In this document: positions 1-8,028 of the stretch, piece by piece
Layout of the letters: every line of letters begins with the position of its first letter
How positions within the stretch are numbered: position 1 is the first letter of the stretch
From: Dunaliella salina
Taxonomy: Eukaryota > Chlorophyta > Chlorophyceae > Chlamydomonadales > Dunaliellaceae
Length of the DNA stretch: 22,411 nt
Direction of reading: 5' to 3'
NCBI GenBank assembly: GCA_002284615.2
Contig: MU069615.1
Coordinates: forward strand, 305,695-328,105
Program-made: the position numbers and the translations under genes
The notes under the pieces: generated by a model
What the model was told of the DNA's origin: nothing
What the model saw: only the letters and a program-made list of their open reading frames with translations
Databases searched by the model: none

Positions 1-33
1 TGTGTGTGTGTGTGTGTGTGTGTGCGTGTGTGT
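1..33. repeat. (TG)n microsatellite at the left end of the window
   Basis: About twelve TG dinucleotides open the window and are followed by a slightly broken GCGTGTGTGT stretch. The tract probably continues beyond the window, because the sequence starts inside it. It marks a likely assembly break. Confidence 0.9.
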
Positions 34-159
34 TGCCCTGGCAATTTGGTGCCCTGATTCAAAGCCTACTGGCCAGCCATCAAGCATCCTCTTTGCTTTT
101 AGAGGGGCTTAAAAGTCCCTTTATTCTTGCAAGGTTCTAAAAAAAAAGACTGTGGTGCT

Positions 160-666
160 GGCAATATGTGGAGGGCATGCAGGAGGCCAAGCAGCAAACA
201 CAGCAGCAGCACATAGTCACACGCTAGCAGCACATAGTCACACGCACATAGTCACACGCTAGCAGCACATAGTCACACGCACATAGTCACACGCTAGCAG
301 CACATAGTCACACGCACATAGTCACACGCTCGCACGCTCATGCTTTTCATGCTTTGCAGCTGCATGTGCATGGTATGCATTAAGCCAAGCAACGCGCACA
401 GCAGCTTCATGTGCTGACCTGCCTGCGTGCTTGTGCTCTTCATGCTCATATGCTCTGCGGCAATCCATGCAGGGCATGCATAATTCCAAAAAGACGTTGC
501 CAAGCAGTCACTCTGGAGCTACTTGTGCTGATGTGCTGGCATGCTTGCTCAACGCATGCTCTGCAGCTTTTTGTACGAGGTAGGCATGGCGCTAAGCAGA
601 CACACAGCAGCTGCATGCACCCATTGCTCTCATGCTCATGCTCCATATGCTGTCCTTACTCTGCAG
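160..666 (+). repeat. Acceptor-side tandem array, about 100 bp per unit
   Basis: Diverged copies of the first exon's 5' edge precede the real edge. The CTGCAGCTG...GTATGCA...GCCAAGC...CACAGCAGC block recurs with acceptor-like CAG ends at 359, about 457, 566 and 666, spaced about 100 bp. A further piece near 165-210 shares GGGCATGCAGGAGGCCAAGCAGC. Because most copies keep an intron-like CAG, they are possible decoy acceptors. Inference: the array grew by duplication of the intron-exon boundary. Confidence 0.6.
205..332. repeat. Short tandem repeat of 14-bp cores in a 35-bp unit
   Basis: The core CACATAGTCACACG occurs seven times. Pairs of cores are separated by CTAGCAG, giving a higher-order unit of about 35 bp repeated roughly three times. 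It lies inside the larger acceptor-side array and has no coding appearance. Confidence 0.85.
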
Positions 667-1160
667 CTGCACGTGCAAGGTATGCAAGAGGCCAAGCAGC
701 GCGCACAGCAGCTGGCGCAGCAACAAGACGCGGTGCAGCAGTGGGAGCATTGCCAAGAGCTGTGGGGGGCTGTGGGCCAGAGTGTGTGTGGTGGGGTCGG
801 TGCAGCACAACAGCAGCAGCAGCAGCAAGGGCAAACAACAGGACCTGTGCGTGAGAGTGCGCCTAAAGCAGAGAAGCGTGGGAGGGGGCTGTGGAGGGGG
901 CTGTGGAATTTTGGCGCCAGGAACAGAGCAGGTCATGGTCGGCAGCAGCAGCAGCAGCATGTGGATACAGGACAGCAGCAACAGCAGCATGTGGTTACAG
1001 GACAGCAGCAGCAGCAGCAGCAACATGTGGTTACAGGACAGCAGCAGCAGCAGCAGCAGCATGTGGATACAGGACGGCAGCAGCACCACCACCACCTCAT
1101 CCGCCAGCACCGGCATACTTGTTGCGGGCCTGCTTGGATACAGGCAGAAGTGGATGCAGG

Positions 1161-1192
<32 letters not shown>

Positions 1193-3285
1193 TCGTTTGT
1201 GGGTCCCCACTGCCTGCTCTGATACAGACGGGAGTTGATGCAGGCCAGCGGCAGTATCACCACCACCACCAGCAGCATGTTTGTGGTGGGCCTGCTCTGA
1301 TCCAGCAACACCACCATGCAGCAGCACCATCACACAGCAGCCCCCCCCAACAGCAGAACAAGCGTGTTTGTGGCGGTCCTGCTTTGATACAGGCGGAAGG
1401 AGATGCAGGACAGCAGCAGCACCACCACCACCACCACCAGCAGCTGCATCACCAGCTTGTTTGTGCTGGGCCTGCTTTGACACAGACAGGAGTCAATGCA
1501 GGGCAGCAGCAGCACCACCACCAGCTGCAGCACCAGCTTGTTTGTGGTGAGCCTGTTTCAATACAGGCGGAAGGAGATGCAGGACAGCAGCAGCACCACC
1601 ACCACCACCAGCAGCAGCATGTTTGCGGTGGACTTGCTTCGATGCAGCAGCACCACCATGCAGCAGCACCACCACACAGCAGCACCCCCAAACAGCAGCA
1701 CCATCACGTTTGCGGTGGGCCTCCTCTGACACAGACAGAGGCAGCCGGTGTTCCGAGGGGCATCTCGCATCTTCTTATGGGATGCCAAGGAGGAGGGAAG
1801 TTAAGCTTTGATGCAGGGCGTGGTCACACAGCAGCATTTTGGCCATCATCGCCAGCAGCATCTGGAGCAGCGGGAGCCAACGCAGCAGGAGGTGGCCCCC
1901 CCGGAGCCTGGCAGCACCATGACGCGCAAGCAATGCCAGCACCAGCAATGCCAGCAACAGCAGCAGCAGCAACAGCAGCAGGAGGAGGTGGCCCCCCGCT
2001 AGCCTGTCAGCACCATGCTGCACAAGTCATGCCGCCAGCAGGAGGGGCAGGGGTCACCCCGTCTGCGGGTGGGGTGCCGGCAGTGCTCACAGCTGCGGGG
2101 ATGCGGGCCGTGCCCACAGCAGCAGCAGCAGCAGCAGCTGGAGCACCACCCTTTATGCCAGGTGGTGCCGAAAGGTCAGCAGCGGTAGCACCGCCCTTTA
2201 TGCCAGGTGGTGCAACAGCAGCCCTTGTGCCAGGACCAGCAGCGGGAGAAGCAGGCATGACAGCAGCGGTACCCATTGTGCCAGGGCCAGCAGCAGGAGA
2301 AGCAGGCATGACGCCTGCAGCAGCGCAGATGTCCACCTCTGGGGTCAGGATCCCACATGCAGCAGCAGAGAGAGCCACCTCTGTGTTGACCCCTGTATTT
2401 GCACGCGCGGAGTCGGGATTGTTTGGCGAGGGCGTGGGGGAGGGAATGGAAGGCGAGCAAGGCGTGCGCGTGTCAAGTGACAGAGACAGGGAGGGCAGTG
2501 TGGGTCAACTGGCTGGTAGGAAGCGGCCCAGCATGAGCATAGATGACTTGGAGAGGGGGCCCTCACTCCGACGATCCCTCAATGGGGGAGGCTGCTTGCC
2601 CCTGCACTCTTCCAACATGCTGCCCTCTTCTCTGCCGCACCAGCCCCCTGCCCGATCAGCACCCCAGCTGGACTTCAATTTTGGGCCGGATGTGGACACC
2701 CAAACAGCCCTGCAGGCCAATTTGCTGCACCCCAAGCGCTCCCACGATTCCTCCTGCTCACCGCGCTTCCACACGCAGCAGCCCCTCTCCCCTTTGCCCA
2801 CCCTGCCCCTCACGGGGCACCACACCCACCAATACCACCCCCACACGTTCTCCCAACCCCTGACGCATCCCAGCATGGTCATTTGTGAAGGCACGGAACG
2901 CAGCAGCAGCAACCGCCGCTCAGGCGGGAGCAGCTTGGGCGACTCAGGGCCCTCTCATGCGCTCTTTGGGGAGGACTCCGCGCGGACCACCTCAGGTGCC
3001 ACTGTATTTGGGCTGGCCAGTGGGCAAGATTTGGGTTTTTTGGATGAGGGGAGGGGGAGCCGGGGCAGCCAGCTACCGGGCCAAGCAGGGCAGGAGCAGC
3101 AGCAGCAGGAGCAGCAGCGGCTGCTGCGGGGGGGCACTTCAGAAGGGGAGGTTTTGCCGACTCAGGCTGCACTCCCACAGCAGCAGCAGCAGCAGCAGCA
3201 TGAAGTCAGCCAGGGCTTGCGGTTCAGTGACCCCCAGCGGTATGTCCAGCAGCGCGCCCTGCTGTGGAACTACACAGCGCTGCGG
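667..3285 (+). CDS. Large Gln/His/Ala-rich internal exon, protein not recognised
   Basis: An open frame runs from 541 to 3348, but the best exon is 667-3285. TCCTTACTCTGCAG is a good acceptor before 667, and CGG|GTGAGC is a good donor after 3285, both phase 0. Roughly 873 codons remain open, although other frames in the repeats are broken by stops. The order is: a helical start (MQEAKQRAQQLAQQQDAVQQ); poly-Gln runs separated by HVVTG; about nine VCGGPALIQ...AGQQQHHH repeats; an Ala/Pro/Gly segment with PPFMPGG and VPGPAAGEAGMT repeats; then a non-repetitive Ser/Pro-rich part (RKRPSMSIDDLERGPSLRRS, LDFNFGPDVDTQTALQANLL) and FSDPQRYVQQRALLWNYTALR. No catalytic motif is visible. The composition suits a disordered regulatory or scaffold protein, which is inference only. 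Part of the Gln/His array could instead be an intron that happens to stay open. The true start codon is probably upstream of the window. Confidence 0.65.
940..1095 (+). repeat. CAG/poly-Gln minisatellite (CATGTGGTTACAGGACAG units)
   Basis: Units of about 36-45 bp join a CAG run of variable length to ATGTGG(A/T)TACAGGA. In frame they encode Q(5-7)-HV(V/D)TG. The TTACAG|GACAG core also looks like a splice acceptor, so this array may itself derive from an intron-exon edge. Confidence 0.85.
1115..1740 (+). repeat. In-frame minisatellite encoding VCGGPALIQ-AGQQQHHH repeats
   Basis: About nine units of roughly 55-100 bp share TTTGTGGTGGGCCTGCT(TTG)ATACAGGCGGAAG, then GATGCAGGACAGCAGCAG and a CAC/CAG run. 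Two units (near 1300 and 1640) carry a different insert encoding HHHAAAPxHSS. Unit length varies mainly through whole CAC or CAG codons, so the frame stays open across the array. Confidence 0.85.
1900..2330 (+). repeat. CAG-rich coding repeats (PPFMPGG and VPGPAAGEAGMT)
   Basis: Two copies of CCCTTTATGCCAGGTGGTGC (about 2150 and 2196) and two of CCAG(G/C)(A/G)CCAGCAG(C/A)(G)GGAGAAGCAGGCATGAC (about 2230 and 2281) sit in the exon, with CAG runs at 1958-1981 and 2116-2140. The repeats keep the main frame open. A second forward frame is also Gln-rich over 1808-2002. Confidence 0.7.
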
Positions 3286-4363
3286 GTGAGCTGCGCTGTG
3301 CCAGGCAAACATGCGAGCTTGTGTGCACGGCCTTGTGCCAATAAATAAATGGCCTTGTGTCAATAGATAAACAGCCTTGTGTTCATGAACGATAATTAAC
3401 AACCGGTTGAGTGTTTTGGCAGCGCTCCATATGTCATGTCTAATCAGCTGCTGAAACTTGGGATTGGTGTGCCTGTCCATGTTACCTAGCTGTGTACTTG
3501 AATCCAAGCTCTCCCCCCTCCCATACCCAATGCCATAAAATGCCAAGGACAGGGTTTGGGTGCTCACAAAAGGTGCTCACCTTTTAACTTGTGTTAAACA
3601 TAATAGCTCATCAGAGAGTGAGAGTTGGAGTACGTTGTGAAGCAGACAGCTGCTCGTGTGCCCTGCAAGCGCTCGTGCTGCTGCTAATGCTGTGTATAGA
3701 ATGTGCTGTGCATGCAAGCATCATGTGCATGGCAACATGCCTTCCTTGTGCAGACAGACTTCAGAATTCACCAAGTACCTGTGTCAGAAATTCTGTGACT
3801 GGATCTGCATATGTGCACTCTGGCACTTCGTTCAGTGGGTGCATGCCTTTGGCACTGACTCAAAGATAGAACAAGGCCCTCGGTTGCAAAAATTGTAGCC
3901 AAATCCTTGGCTTGAATTGAGGCGCAACCTGATAGCTAAATACGTTCCTGCCTTTGGCACTGGCTTTAGGATGCATTAAGAGCCTCATGTTCCAGTAACA
4001 ACCCTGTCCCTGAACTGAGGCTTATTTGAGTGTGTTCATGCCGCAGGCGCCCACTAAGTGCATCAAGGGCCTCAGGTTGTTGTGACTATCCTTTACCTTA
4101 ACTTAGGCATACTTCGTAACCAAGCTTCATGGGTTCATGCCTTTGGCACTGACTTCAAAGTGCAACAAGGACCTCAGGTTCTACATTATCCTGTACCCGG
4201 ATTCTGGTTGAAATCCTGTACCTAAAGCCTGTGCACCCTGGTGCCGACGAAGAAGTGGTATTCCTTTTCCTTGTGCTTGACGCCAGGCCATGCACAGCTC
4301 TTGCTGTGATGTTCATTATGACATCCCACTAAAAAGGAACCACTTTGAACATGCTCCGAGCAG
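3286..4363 (+). other. Intron between the large exon and the 4364 exon
   Basis: The interval starts with GTGAGC and ends in CCGAGCAG. At 3330-3390 it holds three copies of a unit of about 23 bp, (A)xGGCCTTGTGxCAATAxATAA, which contains the in-frame stop that would end a retained-intron product. Positions 3391-3820 show no repeat or gene that I can support. A tandem array follows (see the separate entry). Confidence 0.55.
3836..4260. repeat. Tandem array, about 105 bp per unit, four diverged copies
   Basis: The shared words are TTCATGCCTTTGGCACTGACTT, then xGTGCAACAAGGxCCTCAGGTT, then CCTGTACC. Copies begin near 3838, 3948, 4037 and 4136. Divergence is high and no open frame is conserved across the units. 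It fills the 3' part of the first intron. Confidence 0.75.
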
Positions 4364-4444
4364 GAAATGGACAATTCTGGAATGGAGGTGGAGGATGGGC
4401 AGTCGTCACAACCGCCTCAGGTACCACCTCAATTCCATTTGTTT

Positions 4445-4488
<44 letters not shown>

Positions 4489-4570
4489 GGAGCAAGCCTT
4501 CGAGTACAACATCGATGCGAACCCCCAGCATGTCTCCCTCAGCTCCAACCTGCAGCACCTGTCCATTCAG
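4364..4570 (+). CDS. Internal exon with a 14-residue poly-Gln run
   Basis: The acceptor CCGAGCAG precedes 4364 and the donor CAG|GTAGAA follows 4570; both ends are phase 0, matching the upstream exon. The 69 codons read EMDNSGMEVEDGQSSQPPQV, a poly-Gln run (CAG repeat at 4449-4486), then PEQAFEYNIDANPQHVSLSS and NLQHLSIQ. The ATG at 4367 could be a start codon if this were the first exon of a separate gene, but the phase match favours an internal exon. I do not recognise the domain. Confidence 0.6.
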
Positions 4571-4682
4571 GTAGAATGGGGTTGTGGTTGGAAAATGGGG
4601 TGCCCTTTGAAGGACATGCGGTGTTGTTACCTGGTGCTGACTTGCATGTTTAAGTCGCTCTACATGTCTTCCCCTGCTGCAG

Positions 4683-4772
4683 CGTGTTCTGGTTTTCATC
4701 AAGCGCATGTTGCTTCAGCCAGGCATGTGCTTAACCCCCCCCTCGTCCAATAGGACACTTGCTTATAAGTAG
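4683..4772 (+). CDS. Short exon candidate truncated by a transposon
   Basis: The acceptor CCCCTGCTGCAG precedes 4683 in phase 0. The frame reads RVLVFIKRMLLQPGM, then a Pro/Ser stretch, and stops at a TAG that is exactly the first three bases of the hAT-like element (4770-4772). The hydrophobic/basic start looks like real protein; the later residues are less convincing. No good phase-0 donor is visible before the stop, so the exon may end at a weak site such as CAT|GTGCTT, or the allele may be cut short by the insertion. Confidence 0.4.
   Translation, partial: RVLVFIKRMLLQPGMCLTPPSSNRTLAYK
4762..4769. repeat. Left target-site duplication CTTATAAG
   Basis: This 8-bp word is repeated at 5781-5788, just outside the terminal inverted repeats. 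It fits the nTnnnnAn target preference known for hAT transposases. The word is a palindrome, so on its own it could also be read as part of the inverted repeat. Confidence 0.7.
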
Positions 4773-4804
4773 GGTTCGAGATACACTAGTATATAGGGTT
4801 CGCA

Positions 4805-4965
4805 CAAACGTTATAGTTATATATAACGTTATATTTATAACATAAGTATATAACCCGTATATTTGAGTTTGGATCTTGTTATGTTATACGTTATAAAGTT
4901 ATACGTTATATATAACGTTATAAATAACGTAATATATAACGTTATATAACGTCATATTCGAAGAA
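4805..4965. repeat. Left subterminal AT-rich palindromic repeats of the hAT-like element
   Basis: ATAACGTTAT and close variants (TATAACGT, ACGTTATA) occur about ten times on both strands, several as self-complementary words. The composition is far more AT-rich than the surrounding sequence. Confidence 0.8.
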
Positions 4966-5046
4966 GTTCACACTGAAGTTTCACGATTTCGAGGTTGCAA
5001 CCCTTTGAGTTTCGTGACTGTGAAGTGCTCAGTCGAATTGATTAGG

Positions 5047-5502
5047 ATGAGTGAATTTGGAAGTGGTGCTGAGGCACGAGGGAGAGGATGAAGAGGCCAG
5101 GGAGCTCCCTTCGAGGACAAGGAGAAATTTGAGGCACAGTGCAGTACAGCTTAGGCAGGCTAAGCTGAGCTCTATGACCAGTGGTGGGAAAGTCTGCGCT
5201 GAGTATTGGGCATGTTTGAAGCCTGTGTTGATGAGGAAAGGCCCAGGCAAGCCTTTGCCAGGCCTTTGCAGTGCAGGCTGGTGTGCAACAGGGGCGGGGA
5301 GGCAGTATGTGGGAAGGATTTGGCCAGTGACCTGGCCAGTGACTACCCTGCCAAGTCTGCCAGGGACCACTACACCGTGCAGCAGGTGCTAGGCAAGCGC
5401 ACTTTCCAAGGGCTTTGTATAAGGCTGTTTTGCGCGCTTGGTGCAAACTCTGACTTTCTGACACTCTTTTTCAATCACCATCTCATTTTTTGCTCAAAGT
5501 AA
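5047..5502 (+). pseudogene. Decayed reading frame inside the hAT-like element
   Basis: One frame starting at ATG 5047 runs through four in-frame stops (TGA near 5089, then TAG, TAA and TGA between about 5150 and 5200) before an open part that ends at 5502. Between the stops it is clearly protein-like: FEDKEKFEAQC, ELYDQWWESL, MFEACVDEERPRQAFARP, and a Cys/His-containing stretch, CRLVCNRGGEAVCGKDLASD then DHYTVQQV. The Cys/His spacing could be the remains of a zinc finger, but I cannot assign it. All three stop types occur, so a simple alternative code does not explain it. Confidence 0.5.
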
Positions 5503-5579
5503 ATTGGGTTAACGGTCTCTACTCATTGAGAGCTATCCAGTGATACCCTTGAAGTTGCGATTTGCTGAACTTGAAATCT

Positions 5580-5769
5580 GAGTATATAACGTATATAACG
5601 TTTATAACGTTATATAACGTTATATAACGTGAAACCATTTCGCCACATAACGTTTCTGCAAACCCTACTAGTATATCTGAAAAAATGCTAGTATATAGTA
5701 TATACTATATACTAAGGCTCTAACCTTTTTTAACCTTCTACAACCTCCCATATACTAGTATATACTGAC
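5580..5769. repeat. Right subterminal AT-rich repeats of the hAT-like element
   Basis: TATATAACGT words recur at 5582-5632, and CTAGTATATA/TATACTATATAC words at 5668-5765, mirroring the left end. Part of the right side (AACCTTTTTTAACCTTCTACAACC) has no left counterpart. Confidence 0.75.
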
Positions 5770-5796
5770 CTCGAACCCTACTTATAAGTGCCCAGC

Positions 5797-6045
5797 ACTG
5801 GAGTAGATGGACAAACAAACAGAGATTTGCTTGTCGTGCGCTGCACTGGAGGAGATGGAAAATCAAACAGAGATTTGCTTGTCGTGCCCTGCACTTGAGT
5901 AGATGGAAAATCAAACAGAGATTTGCTTGTCGTGTGCTGCACTGGAGTAGATGGAAAATCAAACAGAGCTTTGCTTGTCGTGCGCTGCACTTGAGTAGAT
6001 GGAATACAAGCAGAGATTTGTTTGTCGTGCAATGTGCTGGGGTTG
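5797..6045. repeat. 48-bp minisatellite, five copies
   Basis: The unit is GCACTGGAGTAGATGG, then AAAATCAAACAGAGATTT, then GCTTGTCGTGCGCT. Four full copies and a fifth, slightly shortened, diverged one run head to tail. The period is a multiple of three, so a minus-strand frame (5738-6265) stays open with a 16-residue ARQANLCLIFHLLQCS repeat. I treat that frame as a by-product because it starts and ends in non-coding-looking sequence. Confidence 0.9.
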
Positions 6046-6359
6046 GTAAGCAGACAGTGGAATGTCCGTAGGAAGGTTGGAGTGTGGCATGGCGTTGGAT
6101 GAGAAGGAAGTTGAAGTCGAAGCCGGGTTCCGCCAGTTCCACGGCCAAGAAATTATCATCTAATTGCCTAAGCATCCCAAGGATTGGTACGCAAACCAAG
6201 AAGATAGCGATGATCGTAAATGTGGAGGTGGAAAGCGAGTAGTGATGACTGGGTTTTAAAGACAAGACAAAAATGATGAAAGTACTTATGATGACAACGA
6301 TGGTGACAGTGATGAGAATGAGGTGTTGGTAATGGTTTGCTTGTTAGTCTTTTTAAGCG

Positions 6360-6426
6360 ATGCCAAGCGGTGTCAAAGATGAGAATGATGGTGGTAAGGA
6401 TGCTGATACTGAGTTTGATTATAATA

Positions 6427-6486
<60 letters not shown>

Positions 6487-6518
6487 GGTCGATAATGGTC
6501 TGCTTGTTTGTCTTCTAA
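6360..6518 (+). CDS. Small open frame with a poly-Asp run, doubtful as a gene
   Basis: ATG 6360 opens a 52-codon frame: MPSGVKDENDGGKDADTEFD, then YNN, about 20 Asp from the GAT repeat, GSIMVCLFVF and TAA. It could be an exon fragment, since KDENDGG resembles the DENDGD start of the exon at 6596, or a chance frame in a GAT tract. No Kozak-like context or splice site clearly supports it. Confidence 0.2.
6428..6485. repeat. (GAT)n microsatellite
   Basis: About 19 uninterrupted GAT triplets follow ATTATAATAAT. Sparse GAT-rich sequence surrounds it (6270-6420). Confidence 0.95.
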
Positions 6519-6595
6519 AGCAAGGCATGCGGCCTTGGGTCAATGGGCAACGTCACAACAAAATTCAACAAGGTAATGGATATATTTTGGCCCAG

Positions 6596-6677
6596 GATGA
6601 GAATGATGGTGATACTTTATTACCACCTGAAGGCATGGACAAGGCATGCAGAACGTCTGTGCCTACAAGCCAGTTTG
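6596..6677 (+). CDS. Candidate internal exon (DENDGDTLLPPEG...)
   Basis: TATATTTTGGCCCAG precedes 6596 and TTTG|GTAAGTGC follows 6677, a strong donor. The 82 bases enter in phase 0 and leave in phase 1, reading DENDGDTLLPPEGMDKACRT then SVPTSQF. The phase-1 exit matches the next candidate exon. The exon is short and unrecognised; the donor is the main support, and the acceptor could be elsewhere. Confidence 0.45.
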
Positions 6678-6777
6678 GTAAGTGCAGTGTCCTAGGGTTG
6701 ATCATGGGGCAATGTCAGGTTGCCAGGTAATAAGTCAAGGGGAAGGGGGCTTGAGCAAGTGCACGTAAGCTGTGGGC

Positions 6778-6862
6778 TCTACTTAGCAGGCTCTGCCTGC
6801 TAAGAGCCTGCTTAGCAGGCTCTGCTGAGCAGGCTTAGCAGCTGTGGGCCCTGCTTAGCAGC
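6778..6862. repeat. AGCAGGCT cruciform cluster
   Basis: CTTAGCAGGC-TCT-GCCTGCTAAG at 6782-6804 is a perfect 10-bp stem with a 3-nt loop. It is followed by AGCCTGCT-T-AGCAGGCT (about 6805-6821) and further AGCAGGCTTAGCAG copies. The block can fold in several alternative ways. Confidence 0.85.
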
Positions 6863-6937
6863 AGAACTTGTGCTTGAACGCTGATGATGCGCTGCCCGGA
6901 GATTTTGGGATGGCTCCTTGGGATGTGCAGCCCCACC

Positions 6938-7012
6938 AACTCTTACTACAGCTTTGTTAGGGGGCGTTTGCTCAATAAAGCTGTAAAGGATTTACATTGT
7001 GCAGTAAGAGTT
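6938..7012. repeat. Inverted repeat with an interrupted arm
   Basis: AACTCTTACTACAGCTTT (6938-6955) pairs with AAAGCTGTA (6977-6985) and AGTAAGAGTT (7003-7012). The right arm is interrupted by about 17 bases. It may be a small foldback element or an RNA hairpin in the intron. Confidence 0.6.
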
Positions 7013-7214
7013 ACAAGTGAACGGAGGGTTAGAGATAAAAAGGTACTGCTACCCCCCTCTTAACCATTAAACACTATACTTATTCTCTATTTGAGTGGTT
7101 CACTCGCTCCATCGCGACTTTGATTCACTCGCTCACGTAGATGTTTGCTCTCCAACATGTCTGCTATATCGCAACACTCTCACTTCCCACACTCTCAGGG
7201 CCGTGCATCCCTAG

Positions 7215-7274
7215 AAGCTGCCCCCTCAGCACAAGTCACGACTGCAGGCACTGGACCCTCCCCTTTAGGCCCCG
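7215..7274 (+). CDS. Candidate internal exon (EAAPSAQVTTAGTG...)
   Basis: The donor CCCG|GTAAGTGT at 7274/7275 is strong. With the acceptor CATCCCTAG before 7215 the 60 bases are phase 1 in and out, reading EAAPSAQVTTAGTGPSPLGP. Alternative acceptors at CTCTCAG (7198) or GACTGCAG (7252) exist; the 7252 one keeps the same phase. The composition (Ala/Ser/Thr/Pro/Gly) fits the disordered parts of the other exons. Confidence 0.5.
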
Positions 7275-7356
7275 GTAAGTGTAGTTTTGTTGCAAGGCGA
7301 CTGCTTTATTTTGCTGGCTTTGTTTGCATGTGCCGTCCGCACAAACATGACATGGG

Positions 7357-7501
<145 letters not shown>

Positions 7502-7712
7502 TAGAATATTTTATCGTGTGTACCTGCTCATGCACAAAGCATATGTACTCTAACAGCGCAGCGTTCGCTGCTGTATCCAGTCTTGCTGCTCAATCATTCA
7601 CTTGCACCCAAACATTAAAAAACAAGCTGACTCGTTTGTTGGCAATAAGCTCTTGTTTGGCTGAGTGCACAAAATCAAGAGCGCATGCATCGCATCACAC
7701 AAAGACACCGAG

Positions 7713-7925
7713 TCTTTTTTTGTCTGATTCAGTGCATGCAATGATTCCGATTTCAGATTTACATGAAAGGAGCCACTCAGCCAAAATGCATGACTGCTAT
7801 TTTTTGTCTGACTACGTGCATGCAATGATTCAGTTTACAGTTTTACATGAAAGGAGCCACTCAGTCAACATGCATGACTGCTGGGCTATTTTTTGTCTGA
7901 CTAAGTGCATGCAAGCCAGGGTGAA
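7713..7925. repeat. 84-89 bp tandem repeat, about 2.4 copies
   Basis: The unit starts TTTTTGTCTGA(T/C)T, then GTGCATGCAATGATT, and ends GAAAGGAGCCACTCAG then CATGCATGACTGCT. TGTCTG anchors lie at 7721, 7805 and 7894. An extra fragment is recognisable at 7660-7690. No coding signal is seen. Confidence 0.85.
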
Positions 7926-8028
7926 TTCATGGCACCATCTAGTGCCAACCACGTCCATTTGTTTGACCGACTCCATCCAAACGAGAGTGCATTCATAGCA
8001 CCGTCAAGTGCCAGTCAGACTTGGCACC

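Larger units (their letters stand above)
4770..5780. mobile_element. Non-autonomous hAT-like DNA transposon, about 1.0 kb
   Basis: The ends are inverted: TAGGGTTCGAG at 4770-4780 and CTCGAACCCTA at 5770-5780. They are flanked by CTTATAAG on both sides, an 8-bp duplication. Short TAGGG/CAGGG-type ends with 8-bp duplications are typical of hAT elements. Subterminal regions (about 4805-4965 and 5580-5660) are AT-rich and packed with TATAACGT/ACGTTATA palindromes. Further CTAGTATATA repeats lie next to each end, as expected of transposase-binding subterminal repeats. The interior has only a decayed reading frame, so the element is non-autonomous. It sits in the gene's sense-strand exon/intron region. 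Confidence 0.75.
6330..6620. repeat. Two-copy direct duplication (about 165 bp) around a (GAT)n tract
   Basis: TAATGGTTTGCTTGTTAGTCTTTTTAAG...GATGAGAATGATGGTG (from about 6330) is repeated as TAATGGTCTGCTTGTTTGTCTTCTAAAG...GATGAGAATGATGGTG (from about 6493). The second copy contains the acceptor and start of the exon at 6596. This is again a duplicated intron-exon edge. Confidence 0.65.

Noticed and set aside
592..1317. Minus-strand Leu-rich frame of about 240 codons
   Set aside because: It is the antisense of the CAG/CAC array (CTG read as Leu) and shows no independent coding signal.
4683..4718. Similarity of RVLVFIKRMLLQ to the CBF/Mak21 nucleolar protein family
   Set aside because: The match is a dozen residues from memory with a basic/hydrophobic bias, and nothing around it supports the assignment.
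5051..5392. A 113-codon plus-strand frame in the transposon in a different frame
   Set aside because: The frame with stops (5047-5502) has far more protein-like residues; this one looks like a shadow.
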